DNA from: Camphora micrantha | Lineage: Eukaryota; Streptophyta; Magnoliopsida; Laurales; Lauraceae | Length of the DNA: 64,000 nt | NCBI GenBank assembly: GCA_003546025.1 | Contig: QPKB01000001.1 | Coordinates: 44,880,553-44,944,552 of the forward strand | Reading direction: 5' to 3' | Shown here: positions 44,319 through 56,677 of the stretch, in pieces | Layout: each line of letters opens with the position of its first letter | Position numbering within the stretch: position 1 is the first letter of the stretch | Translations under genes and position numbers: made by a program | Notes under the pieces: generated by a model | Databases searched by the model: none | Told to the model about the DNA's origin: nothing | What the model saw: only the letters and a program-made list of their open reading frames with translations

Positions 44319-47252
44319 TGTCGCGACCCCGGACCAGGTCCACGGTCCTAATCCGGGATCGGGACGCATGAGAAATGATGATGATAAGAATAAGAAATGC
44401 CAAGTGCATTAGATTATTTGGCTAATACGTACATGGGTCAAAGAAGAACATGATTGCTTGTACACGTGATTTCCCACAAGTGTCCACGGTGAGGATATCA
44501 CACATATTATATTTTCATTCAATGTGCGAAAGCGTGTAGCAAATCACATTCATAATTCATTTTAGAATCACGAGAATGATAGCAATGATCATATTGGCAT
44601 TTTTCTCAAAAGTAAAGTTAAATATTTATACAAAAGATCAATTAAATTATTACTCTCCAAAAATAAAGGCCAACAAAGGCCAGTACATCCAAAAGAATGT
44701 GTTAGTCAGAAACCCCAAAAGCATAATCCCAAATCCCAAAATGTGTTGAATCTCAAGACTTGACCGAGTGTCTAGACGACATCGTCAGCCTGCTACTTTC
44801 CTATTGGTTGCGGCTCTCCAGCCGCCTCCTCGTACTCCTCTTCAAGGGCAACGAAACCTGGATCTGAACACAAAAATGAAAGGGTCAGACACAATGGTCT
44901 GGCAGGCAAAAGAATGAAGTACAATCATGCTAAAATACAGTAATTTGAAGATTTATAAAACAATAGGTGCAATAAAGAGAAAGCTGAATAAAACAAAGCA
45001 AATCAATGACGATAGCAATTGTAAGGTCTCATGATAAATCAAAAACACCATTCAAAATAATACCTTGGAAAACACTAACACCTGTTCAAGCAATAATTTC
45101 CATGAAAGAAAATGCGTCATCAGTTAGAAAATGCACGTATAATATAAAACATAAAAGGGTACCAAGGAACAGGAAACTGGCAAGATGGCAACCACACTAA
45201 GCTAAATCCTCCATCACTAATGTGATGAGAGCATGCTAGAGGCGTTGGTCTTGGACACTCGAGGTGACAAGAACCAACTAAATATATACATATACATATA
45301 CATGTAGCTAGACAAGACCACGGCCACGAAACCGGGTAACGGGACAGGCAGGATCCAGACTGCAACTGGCAGGAGCAAGAGGGGGACGCCAAGTTGGTGG
45401 ATCAAACCGACAAAGTTGTCCAAACTTATTGGTGCCGACTTATAAGTTACATGTAAGAAATCAGGACATATACATATATCTATATAGGTGGAAAACACCC
45501 TAGGCAGGCGGGACATGGTGCTCATAGGCACATAAATCACATTCATGTCTGGTCAGGCATATACAGGGCTAGCATGACACTAAAAGTGCATATATCATAA
45601 TTTCCACGTCGGTTAGCTGCTGATGGGTTCAGCTGTTAACCACTGGCTGACCGAGCGGCTGACCACGGGTTGCCTAACAGGATGCAACATACTGGAATTG
45701 TAACCGCCTCAGTTCAGTTGGCTGGCGGTCACTAGTCGTCAAGCCGACTAGGAGACCGCTAGCTGACCGCCCCCTTCAAAACTAAAAGTAGATCTCTGAA
45801 ATCGTGACCGAAGTTGGTTCGCTTAGCTGCCAGTCACCAGGCGGCTAACCGACAGGTGACCGCCAGTTGACTGCCCAGCTGCAGGAAATTCACATTGAGT
45901 TCAGATTCAAGCCTTTTCTTCCTCAAAACAGTTCTCCTTTCAATACAGCATTTCCCTACAATAAAATGAGCTCAAAAGCTCCTCCATTTCACCATTCAAC
46001 AATTTATTTCCATTCCTTCAAATCCAACCATCCAACCTTCCATCATTCACTTCATATATCGAATAATCCAAGCATAAAAATACCATCTTAAATGAAACAA
46101 ATTTCAAAATTGAACTCAATGGAATGCTTCAAGATATATATATATATATATATAAACATTAAGACACAATTTAGTAAACTAAAATTCAAAAAAAAAATAA
46201 GGTTAAACATGATTAGTTCAAAAGCAAGAAATTAAGAGAAAATTCATAAAAACAACACAGACACATTCATATCTCATTTATTCACTTGCCTTGGGTCCAA
46301 GCTAGCAACTCAAGCTCCTAATCACACTCCAATGCCACAAAAACACCAAGCTACACAAAAATCCCCAAATCAACCCATTTAGAACCCTAAATGGTCAAAA
46401 CAAGAAAATAGAAAGAGAGAGCTCCCCATAATGCAGATGTAGGCTCTCTAAGGCTACAAGAATACAAATCTAGAAGATGGAGAAGATGGCTTACTTGTAG
46501 GTTCCTCAAATGACAAGAGTTTTCTCAAAGGGGACCCTAGGATAGCTTGATTTTCTTCTAATGGCATGCATGGAGAGCTTATAGGGAGAGGAAGAAGGAG
46601 ATGAAACCCATTTCTTGATTAGTGCAAGGTTGGTAGTGGATTGGAGATGGAAGAACAAGAAAACCAACAAGAATAACCCTAGGGTTGGAGCTTTTCCTTC
46701 CACAAGAACATAAGAAAGAAGAAGAAGAAGATAGGTTCACTAGATATACAAAGTGGGGATGGGTCCCACAACTTACAAGGTTTGTTGAGCTAAAACATGG
46801 GTTTCCGGGCCTCGGATAAATTCGACGAAGAAGGAAGAAATGTTCACCGAAAAATCTAGTTTCCAAAAAGTATATATTTCGCTGGTTTCGGGGAACTTAA
46901 AAATAGTGTTCAGATTTGGTGTAAAAAGATTGTTTTGCCCTCGAAGTGAGAAAAGTCGGGTTTCGGGATCTTGAACGGGGATGAAGTCAACACGGAAGTT
47001 GTAGAGATTAACGAGATAAATCAAACGATGCTAAAACATGAATTATTGGAAACTCAAATAATCCCCCATGTTCACGCAAATCATTAAAAGAAACCCCCAA
47101 AGGGTCCCACTAAATCAAGAAGGCACTCAAAATTCACAAAAACTATTTAAAAGCTATTCTAACCCAAATTAATCAAAATCCATTAATCTCACTTAAAGCT
47201 AAAACAAGACTTAATTAATACTGATCGCGGTCACTCGAGATGGGGTCTTACA
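44319..47252 (-). mobile_element. Solo LTR B, Gypsy (Tekay/Del-like), 2934 bp, minus orientation
   Basis: On the minus strand it begins TGTAAGACCCCATC and ends GGGGTCGCGACA. The flanks are a perfect 5-bp duplication ACCAC (44314-44318 and 47253-47257). It shares several blocks with solo LTR A in the same relative order, including the CCAGGTTTCG block near 44860, and has an analogous region of GGCTGACCG-like words (about 45605-45875). An (AT)n run lies at 46135-46154. No coding sequence. It was created from a full element by LTR recombination. Confidence 0.88.
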
Positions 47253-47257
47253 ACCAC

Positions 47258-48561
47258 CAAGTAAGGTCTAAGGTTTGGATTTGAAGTCGATTCGATCCTT
47301 AAACGTCGTTGAACATGCTCGTAACTTCTGGCGCACCAAATAGGCATCTGAAACTTCATTTAGGAATCAAATTAACTGATATGGACTTAGACCTGAAAGT
47401 GGACCATTACTTAGAATGGACTTTTGATATTTCCAGTTGATTCTCTTACTTTGGAGGTTTACTATACTTAATGCATCACTATCACTCTTTTGTCCTTGGT
47501 ATTGCTTATACTTGTTAATTAAATGGAAAATGGATGACCTGAACCTAAGAATACTTAGAGGCGACCCGGTGAGTGTCTGTGTCTAGGCGGCCCTCATATA
47601 GCCTAAGATGGGAGGTGTGATACCCTAGGATGAAGAGGTTGGTTATGATGGACTTGTGACTCATTATGGATGAGATGGACTGATTGTTATTGGAAATGAA
47701 CTTGTTATCGTACTTGGATTGTTTTAGACTAAGGCCATGGTTTTGGTAGGCCTTGGTAGTGATCCAATTTTGGACTTAGACTTGGACTGTGTTCCACGGA
47801 TTGAACTGGTGCTTGAACCTCTTAGGAACTTGTTAGGACCTTGCTCATGCAAGGCAAGCTTAGATAGACACAAACCTGTGTTGTTTCCTTGAGTCAGCAT
47901 TAACATTCACTCAGTTGTCTTAAGCTCAGCCTTTGAACTGATCATCACCGGTAGGAGTTATTATGAGTGTTGAGTGAACTATCATGATTTAGACGGATGG
48001 TGTGATACCGGTTCTCGTCTTTACTCCTTTGATGCATACATCCTATGTTACTTATATACTATGCCTTGCCAGATCTTTGAATTTGAGGTGCTTAGGTATT
48101 GACCCTGATTACGAGGACGACATGCTCGTAGAGGTGGCCGTAGCCGGTGACAATAGATGGGGACCAGCTAACGAAGAGGTCGAGCTGGATGATGGAGTGC
48201 TTACACCTGGGGTGTCAGAGTATCTGTTTTTGGGATTTCGAGTGTTTATGTTGTGAGCAGGGAGTAAGACTGATATGTTCAGACTTATTAATATTCATAC
48301 TTTGAGATTTAGACTGGACTTCAGCCCTGCTACACTTGATTCAGTTTATATGATACTTTATGCCTCCCCTATTGTTACATTTGCTTCCGCTATATTTTAT
48401 ACGCTTCCGCAATTCAACCATTGATTTTATATTGTTTAAAAATTTTCAAATTGGACCTCACTACGGACCTACGATCTTGAAAGTTCTCAGATTTTCCCGG
48501 AAGTAGCGCCAACTTCTGGTACCTTGACGGTTATCTTGGTATTCGGAATTAGGGCGTTACA
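47258..48561. repeat. LTR-like repeat, right part
   Basis: Continues the repeat split by solo LTR B and ends GGGCGTTACA at 48561, the usual 3' end of a Gypsy LTR that starts TGTAACGCCC. Such a start is absent in the window, so its 5' portion was deleted or diverged. A stretch near 48085-48256 has an open frame with acidic residues, not recognised. Confidence 0.5.
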
Positions 48562-49112
48562 GTGTATTATTCAAAGATTGACCTATCACCAGTTAAGAGT
48601 CAGACAACAAGACATTTAGAAGACAACTCTCAGGACTAGGTATGCCCATTATGAATTCCTTGTGATGTCTTTTAGTCAAACTAACGCACCTGCAGTGTTT
48701 ATGGCTTTAATGAATAAGATTTTCGCTCCGTATCTGGATCAGTTCATTGTAGTCTTTATAGATGATATTTTGGTGTATTCTAAATTGTAAGAGGGGCATA
48801 TAGATCATTTGAGGACATCACTACAGTTTTTGAGGATTCAACGATTGTATACCAAGTTGGAAAAAATGTGACTTCTGGTTAGAACAAGTAGCATTCTTAT
48901 GACATATCATTACTCGTGATGGTTTGGCAGTTGATCTAGCAAAGATAGAAGCAATTACAAACTGGCAGAGTCTGAAGACAGTTGCAGAAACTCAGAGCTT
49001 TTTGGATCTCGAGGGTTATTATCGTAGATTCGTGAAGGACTTTTCAAAAATCTTAGCTCCATTGACTAAGTTAACCCATAAGGATGTACCATTTGTATGG
49101 ATAGATGAATGA
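48562..49112 (+). pseudogene. Gypsy reverse transcriptase remnant
   Basis: The frame resumes with VYYSKIDL and, after shifts and stops, shows YAHYEFLVMSFSQTNAP, the active-site block FIDDILVYSK (near 48750-48790) and then GYYRRFVKDFSKILAPLTKL, the thumb-to-connection part. The N-terminal fingers are missing. Stops include one right after FIDDILVYSKL. Confidence 0.82.
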
Positions 49113-49210
49113 GAAACAAGTTTCCAAATCTTGAAGGAGAAATTGACTACGGCCCCAGCATTATCTTGGCCAGAAGGTAGTGGAGGTTTTGTGATGCATA
49201 AAGAGTTGGT

Positions 49211-49917
49211 TTGCGGTGTCTTCTTATGCAAAATGGCAACTTTATTGTTTATGAGTCTCGACGATTGAAGGATCGTGAAAGGAACTGTACCACACTCGAT
49301 CTTGAATTAGTAGTTGTTGTATTTGCTCTTAAATTGTGGAGACGTCTATATGGAGAGCAATTTGAAGTACATCCAGATCATCGCAATCTTCAGTTTCTAT
49401 TCTCTCAGCAAGATATTGTTATGAGGCAACGCCGATGGTTAGATTTTATCGAAGACTATGATTTTCCGATCAAACACATTCTAGGGAAAGGAAATGTGGT
49501 GGATGATGCTTTGAGTAGAAAGTCATCTAATCTGGCGGTCCTATATGGTGAATAGTTCTTATTTGATGAGTTCAGAGACTTAGATGTGACAGTCAAGCTT
49601 GTTAATGATAAGGGTACGCTCGCCACTATGTCGGTTTTCGAACCAATCTTGATTCAACATATCAAAGATGAGCAATTTGCGGATCCAAAATTAACTAGAA
49701 TTCAAGATCATATTGCAGATAGACCCGACTTCCATTTGGTGGATGGAGTCTTGTACTTCAAGGATAAATTGTGTGTTCCGGCGATCAAGAACTTGATGGT
49801 AGCAATTATGATTGACGCACATCTACAAGATACTCAACGCACCCCGAGAGTAACAACATGGACAAGAATCTCAAAGGCATGTTTTGCTGGAATAACAACA
49901 AAAGATTTCAAAAATCT
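49211..49917 (+). pseudogene. Gypsy RNase H and integrase start
   Basis: RNase H spans 49211-49555 with LDLELVVVVFALKLWRR, MRQRRWLDFIEDYDF and VVDDALSRKSS. After a stop, 49586-49917 includes the linker and the beginning of the integrase zinc domain (LYFKDKLCVP, then IMIDAHLQDTQ). It ends where the truncated Copia-2 LTR begins. Confidence 0.8.
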
Positions 49918-51407
49918 TTATTAAATGATACGCATGGTTTTCAAATCTTAATTATCTTAAGTTCATGAAGTTTTTAGTTCAAATTTTAAAATCTCAAAAT
50001 GTTCTTTCTTTGAGTTCAAAAATCATTTCAAGTTTTTCAAAGTTTTCTTCTTTAAATCCATATTTTAGTTTGAAGAGTTTCATGTCTTTTGAAAATCAGT
50101 TTTTCTTTTTTTTTTTTTAGCCTTGATTCCAAGCTTGTTTAATGTTCTTCAAGGTCCCTTGGTGTTCAGCCCTCTTGGTTTCATGTTTCTAAATTTATTA
50201 GTTTTTCTAGGCTGAATCTGGTCGACCCCATGTGTGGCCGGTCGACCGGCTCCACTGTGGGTCGACCGGGCTTCTAGCCGCTAAGCCTCATTCTGCAACG
50301 GGCAGATTTTTGACCGTTAAGGGGAGGTCGACCGGGCACAGGGGCAGGTCGACCGAGGACTATCCGTTGGGAATTTTTTCTTTATAAAAACTGACTTTTT
50401 GTTTTGAAAAAAGTGCTGAACTTTGGGAATTTTTAAGGCCAAGAAAGAACAACTTTTTAGGAGAATTAGTGAAGGGATTCTGAAGCCAATCCATTGATTC
50501 AACCTTTGATCTTCAAATGGGTGTGCTTTCTTTATCTCAAGATTAATTTCATGCTTTGTTTCTAAATCTTTGTTTTCTTTTAAGCATGATCAAATAGTTG
50601 GCTTTCTTCTTGAGATGTTGTATTTCATAACATGCTTTGAACTTTGAAATGTTTTAACTTTATGAAATCAACATATGATTTACCATTCACATGAGTTATG
50701 AATCTTTGCTTTCAAATCTAACTTGTTAATCTTAAGATTGTTTTGTCTCATTCAAGTTTGATCTTTTGGAAAACCATGTGTTTGTCAAACAACTCTTTCT
50801 CTACATATGTTTATCATCTTTGCATCATTTAAAGTTTCATCTTTCTAAAAAGAGATAGAGTGATTTCTAGTACGCATTATTCATAGTTTTTGTCATTCAT
50901 ATGCATGCTTCTAGAAGTTAAGTTTTCACTTTCTAGTCAGCCTTTTTAGAGGCATTAAATTGCACTTCATTGTTCTCTTATCCATGCATTCATAAGCATT
51001 TTATTTAAGAGAAAATCCTCTTGTAAAGGTTATTGCTTAGCCTAAAGAAAAGCATTGTGTATAGGTTATTGCTTAGCCTTGAAAAGCATAAGTGATGTAT
51101 TTGTAAGGTTTGAGGTGATCCTAAACCTTAATTTGAGCTAGTGAAATCCGGTAGGGATGCCGGGAGTAGATGTAGGCATGTTGGCCGAACCACTATAAAT
51201 GCCTATGTTATGGTGATTGATTTTTTGGTTTCATTTCATGGATGATTAACTTAGAGACTGCTCCTCTTCTCAAGATAATTAATTTTTCTCTAAGCATAAG
51301 TGACTTAAAATTTAAAAGAGTTAAAATTGGTCTAGTAACTTGTTGGCTCACCTTATTCACCCCCCCCCCCCCCCCCCCCACACTTAGGATTAGATCTTGG
51401 TCTTTCA
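49918..51407 (+). repeat. Copia-2 5' LTR, truncated
   Basis: Aligns to the 3' LTR from its position ~56810 onward. GGTCGACC array at 50220-50354, TATAAAAA at 50383-50390, two TATTGCTTAGCC hairpin units at 51031-51089, the Copia motif GATGTAGGCATG...CCGAACCAC near 51169-51193, and a run of 20 C at 51360-51379 near the end. Ends TCTTTCA. Confidence 0.9.
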
Positions 51408-51408
51408 A

Positions 51409-51425
51409 TTGGTATCAGAGCAAGG
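51409..51425 (+). promoter_or_regulatory. Copia-2 primer-binding site
   Basis: TTGGTATCAGAGCAAGG, one base after the LTR end, matches the initiator tRNA-Met complement used by Copia elements. Confidence 0.88.
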
Positions 51426-51496
51426 TTGCTCTTGTTTAGGTCTAACAACCTAGAGTTAGAATCCTTCGAGTGAATTTTTTTATTGTTGTGATCATT

Positions 51497-54400
51497 ATGC
51501 AAGCCCAATTGGGAGAAGGTCATGCCACTAATAGACCACCCTTGTTTAATGGTTCTCATTACCGTTATTGGAAGATTAGGATGCAAGTCTTCTTAGAGTC
51601 TCAAAGTCTAGATGTGTGGAATATCATTGAAGAAGGGTACCATGCGCCCACTGTCACTGAACAAGGCTCGGAAGGGTATGTTATATCTATCAATCCTATG
51701 CCTAAGAGAGACTGGACTCAAGGAGAAAAGGATAGGGCAAATCTGAATGCTAAAGCTAAAAATGCCTTATATTGTGCCTTGTCTCAAGAAGAGTTCAACA
51801 GGGTAGTAAACTGTAATACAGCTAAGGAAGTTTGGGATACCTTAGAGACCACTCATGAGGGGACTAATCAAGTTAAAATAGCTAAAATTCAAATGTTGAC
51901 AACTAAGTATGAAGAACTCAGAATGCAAGAGGAAGAAACCTTTGACGAGTTCTATACTAAATTTATGGAGATTGTTAATTCCCTCATAGGTCTAGGAGAA
52001 AAAATGGATGAATCCAAGGTTGTAAGGAAAATCTTAAGATCTCTCCCCAAAAGGTTCAAACCCAAGATTGTAGCCATAGCTGAGAGTAAAAATGTCGACA
52101 ATATCAAAATTGAAGAGCTTATAGGAAACCTTCTCACTTATGAATTAGATTTTGAAGTCCCCAGCAAGAAGAAAGGTGTAGCTCTTAGCTCCGAACATAA
52201 AGAAAATGATAATGAGAGTGAGAGTGATGAAGACACAGTCTTGCTCGTTAAGAAGTTTAAAATTTTCTTTAAAAACAGAAAGAACTTCAGAAATTCTGAG
52301 GAATCTAGAAGTGAAAATTTTCAAAGGAACTCTAGGAGATCTTTTATCAAGAAGGATGTGCAATGTTACAATTGTAAAGGATTTGGTCACATCGCACAAA
52401 ATTGTTCCTCTCCTAGAGAGTCAGAAAAGAAAGATAAGAAAGGAAAGAAAGTTTTAAACATAACTTGGGATGATGATGAAGATGAATGCAATGACAATGA
52501 TGAATTTCAAAATGATGAAGATAATGATAACTCCACTTCTTGGCTTCTATTAACTTCTATTGAAGAAAATGAAGATCATAATGTTCAAATAGAAGATACT
52601 ATAGGGGAAGAAGAAGTAAATGATGAAAATGATATACATCAAGTATATGATGATCTATATGAACTATGTGAAGTCATAACCAAGAAAAATAAAACTTTAA
52701 AAATTGAATCTAAAAGGCTTGTGAGTGATGTAAAAATTTTAAAAGACAATGAGATAAAAAATGTTCAATCTAAGTTGACTGTCTCTAATGACAATCTAGC
52801 TATAGCTGAAAAAGAAATTCATAAATTACAATGTCTGCTAGATTTTAGTCAACAAGAATCAGAATCTCTTCAAATGAAACTCAAAAAGGGAAAACATGTT
52901 GTTGAAAAATTTACCTTGGGAAATGACAAATTTTATCCAATGTTAGGGATGAACAAAATTTTTGGTAACAAAAATGGTATAGGCTTTGAATGTTCCTCCT
53001 CAGGAAGCAAGAAGAATAACTTTCATCATATTACCAGGACTCATCTCAAACCTATAGATAAAAACCTCTTTACCTCTAGATGGACTTGTCATTTTTGTAA
53101 TCGTATTAGTCATCTAGTTTCAAATTGTCCCTTTAAGATTAGGCAGTCTCAAAATCATCCTTCTAGAGCTCTTTTTAAGTTTGTTCCCAAATCCACTGTC
53201 CCTACATTCATTAAGGCAACTTGGATTGAAAAAGAGAAAATTTTCAAGAACTTCTTAGTTCAAACCGCTCTAAAAGTTAAGGAAAACTCTAGATGGTTTT
53301 TGGATAGTGGTTGCTCCAAATATATGACTGGAGACCGTTCTAGATTTATCTCTCTTGAGAACTATGATGGAGGAAATGTGTCATTTGGAGATAACCGGAA
53401 GGCTCAGATTATTGGAAAAGGTTGTGTTGGAGGAGATCAAATGCCTACCTTAAAAGATGTTTTCCTTGTGGATGGTTTAAAGCATAATCTTTTGAGCATT
53501 GGTCAGTTATGTGATAAAGGAAACGAAGCTATATTCAATAGCAAATCTTGCAAAGTTCTAAATGAGAAATCCCACAAAATACTTCTCACTGGATTACGGA
53601 CTAAAGATAACATCTACACCATAGAATAATCTTATGAAAATGAATCCATGTGTTTAATGACAAAGGATCAAGAAAATCAGTTGTGCCATCAGAGAATGGG
53701 TCATATAAATTACAAACTGATGAAGATCTTATCCAAGAAAGAATATGTTAGAGGAATACCCAAATTAGATGATTATAAATCTGAATTGTGCAAAGCATGT
53801 CAAATGGGTAAGCAAATCAAGAAAAGCTTTAAAGGACTAAAAGATATTTCCTCTACTCGTCCCCTTGAGCTTATTCATATGGACCTTATTGGACCTGCAC
53901 CTGTGCAGAGTATTGGTGGGAGAAAGTTTATCTTGGTTATGGTTGATGATTATTCTAGATTTGGATGGGTAGCCTTTCTTCATGCAAAATCTGATGCAGT
54001 AGATAATATTATAAGGATTTGAAAGAAAATTCAAGTTGAGAAGGATTGCACAATTAACAAGATAAGAAGTGATCATGGAGGAGAATTTGAAAATGACAGA
54101 TTTGCAGATTTTTGTGAAAGCCATGGGATCAATCATCAATTCTCTGCTCCCAAAACACCTCAGCAAAATGGAGTGGCTGAAAGAAGAAATAGAGTTATCC
54201 AAGAAATGGCTAGAACCTTACTTAATGAGAAAAATCTCGCTCACAACTTATGGGCTGAAGCTGTCAATACTGCTTGCTATCTTATTAATCGTGTTTATCT
54301 GACAAAGAACACTAACAAAACCCCTTATGAGCTTTATTTTGGAAGAAAACCAAATCTGGGTTATTTAAAAGTGTTTGGTAGTAAGTGCTATATTTTAAGA

Positions 54401-56299
54401 GATAGAGAGCAGTTGGAAAAGTTCGATTCTAAATCTGATGAAGGGATCTTCTTAGGGTATTCTGAGAAAAGCAAGGCATATAGAGTGTTCAACCTCAGAT
54501 CCATGACTGTTATGGAATCAGCTCATATTGTCATTGATGAGTCTAATCAAATTAAGAAAGCTCTTCATGATGATGAAGATGAGACCTTAAATGAGCACAT
54601 TACTCTATCTGAAATTGAAGATGAAATCCCCTCTATTTCCACTATGCCCACAAAGTTATTAAAAGATCACAACTTGGATAATATCATTGGAGACATCAAA
54701 AGTGGGGTCATGACAAGAAGACAGGTTCATAATCTGTGTGCTCACTACTCTTTTGTTTCACAAATTGAGCCCAAGAACTTCTTTGAAGCAGAAACCAAGT
54801 CTGAATGGATTGATGCCATGCAAGAAGAATTAAACTAGTTTAAAAAGAATGAGGTGTGGGATCTTGTACCTCTTCCTAAAGACAAAAGTCAAATTGGCAC
54901 TAAATGGATTTTCAAAAACAAGCTGGATGAATCGGGAAATGTGATAAGGAACAAAGCTAGACTTGTAGCTAAAGGGTATGCTCAAGTTGAAGGAATTGAC
55001 TTTGAGGAAACATTTGCTCCTGTAGCTCGTTTGGAGTCTATTCAAATTTTATTGGCTTATGCTAGTAGCATGAGAATTAAACTATTTCAAATGGATGTGA
55101 AGAGTGCCTTCTTAAATGGAGAAATAGAGGAAGATGTGTATGTTACTCAACCTCAAGGTTTTGAGAATCCTCATCACCCGGACTATGTTTTTAAATTGAA
55201 GAAAGCTCTCTATGGCCTAAAACAAGCTCCTAGAGCCTAGTATGAGAAGCTTACAAGTCACTTACTTGAAAATGAATATGAATGTGGAAACGTGGACAAG
55301 ACCCTCTTCATTAAAAAGGTTGATAAAGATATTCTTCTTGCTCAGATATATGTCGATGACATTGTTTTTGGATCCACATCAGATCAACTTGCTCAAGGAT
55401 TTTCTCAACTGATGAGCTCTACTTTTGAAATGAGTCTGGTAGGACCCTTACAATTCTTTCTAGGATTACAAGTTAGTCAAACTGATCATGGTATCTTTCT
55501 TAGTCAATCCAAGTTTGCTCTAGAAATAGTGAAAAAGTTTGGCTTAGGAGAATCTAAGACTAGCTGCAATCCCATGGGAGCTACTACCAAACTTTCTAGT
55601 GACCCCCATGGTAAAAAGGTAGACCAAAAACTCTACAGAAGTATAATAGGTAGCCTCCTCTACCTTACAGCTAGCAGACCAGATCTATCATTTAGTGTTG
55701 GAATTTGTGCTAGGTATCAATCAGATCCTCGTGAGTCCCATCTTAAAGCTGTCAAACGTATTATCAAATATATCAATGAGACATCTCATTATGGCATCTG
55801 GTATCCTTGTGACTCCTCATTACAATTGATTGGATACAGTGATGCAGATTGGACAGGATCTATAGATGATAGGAAAAGCAAGAGTGGCTGCTGCTATTTC
55901 ATAGGAAACTGCTTAGTAGCTTGGCATAGCAAAAAGCAAAATTTTGTATCCTTGTCTACTGCCGAAGCTGAATATATTGCAACAGGTAGCTGTTGTGCTC
56001 AATTGTTGTGGATGAAACAAACTCTGTTAGATTATAATGTTCCACAACAACGTATGCCTATCATGTGTGACAATTCTAGTGCCATTAGCATTTCTAAAAA
56101 TCTTGTCCAGCATTCTCGCACTAAACACATTGACATTCGCTATCATTTCTTGCGCGATCATGCTGATCAAGGCACTATTGAGTTAATCTTTGTTCCAACA
56201 GATTCCCAATTGGCTGACTTATTTACTAAACCCCTTGGAAATGATCGGTTCATAAAATTGAGACATCAATTGGGCATTGGCCCATGCCCTGAATTATGA
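51497..56299 (+). pseudogene. Copia-2 gag-pol polyprotein with four nonsense codons
   Basis: ATG 51497 starts MQAQLGEGHATNRPPLFNGS; a frame extension upstream lacks an ATG. Gag (UBN2) runs to about residue 230 with LRSLPKRFKPKI. A CX2CX4HX4C knuckle CYNCKGFGHIAQNC lies near residue 290. A coiled-coil acidic region follows, then a second knuckle CHFCNRISHLVSNC and the protease with FLDSGCSKYMTGD. Integrase shows HQRMGHIN, MVDDYSRFGW and SDHGGEF, reverse transcriptase YVDDIVFG, and RNase H DADWTGSIDDRKS. All parts are in the same frame with no frameshift. Nonsense codons are TAA 53627, TGA 54020, TAG 54836 and TAG 55238 (the last in QAPRA*Y). The element is inactive but little eroded otherwise. 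Confidence 0.93.
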
Positions 56300-56402
56300 T
56301 TTTTTTGTTGGCTAATCACTTGTTACTACACTTTATTTTTATCATCTCTTATAAACAAGTGCTACTAACAATGTTGTGTGTTTTCTCGTTGATGGGCAGA
56401 CT

Positions 56403-56677
56403 CCTTTGCAATTAGATGTCAAAGGGGGAGAGAAATATCATGTGGTCTCCAATTGAGGGGGAGAAGATTCAAGGGTTATCTAGTTGAGGGGGAGTAGCTT
56501 TACCTTCGTACCTTCATTTTACTCTCGCAAGGAAAATCCAAAGCTCCAAAATATCCAATTGCTCTCGTTCATCCAAAGCTCCTTAAATGTCCAAAGAAGT
56601 TGCTGTTCTAGTTTCAAAGGAGGATAGAAAGAGAGTTCAAGCTTCTAGAGTTGCCATCAAATTCCAAAGGGGGAGAT
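56403..56677 (+). promoter_or_regulatory. Copia-2 purine tracts and PPT
   Basis: Purine tracts of the AAGGGGGAG type recur at about 56421-56431, 56456-56463, 56487-56494 and 56666-56675. The last abuts the 3' LTR and is the polypurine tract. The first follows a hairpin CCTTTG...CAAAGG (56403-56408 with 56420-56425). Confidence 0.8.

Larger units (their letters stand above)
38193..49917 (+). mobile_element. Gypsy element remnant, interrupted and truncated
   Basis: Pieces in order are 5' LTR 38193-39891, primer-binding site, decayed gag, a protease start that stops abruptly at 41359, then about 7.2 kb of other repeats, then reverse transcriptase resuming at 48562, RNase H and the start of integrase ending about 49917, where Copia-2 begins. 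The missing middle of pol shows that insertion was accompanied by deletion. The 3' half is lost. The order gag-protease-RT-RNase H-integrase is Gypsy type. Confidence 0.8.

Noticed and set aside
45120..45546. Minus-strand ORFs within solo LTR B
   Set aside because: The interval lies wholly within a non-coding LTR defined by matched ends and a target duplication.
25844..55240. TAG codons as programmed readthrough in Copia gag-pol
   Set aside because: They lie deep inside reverse transcriptase and replace conserved Trp or Gln, not at a gag/pol border, so mutation is the better reading.
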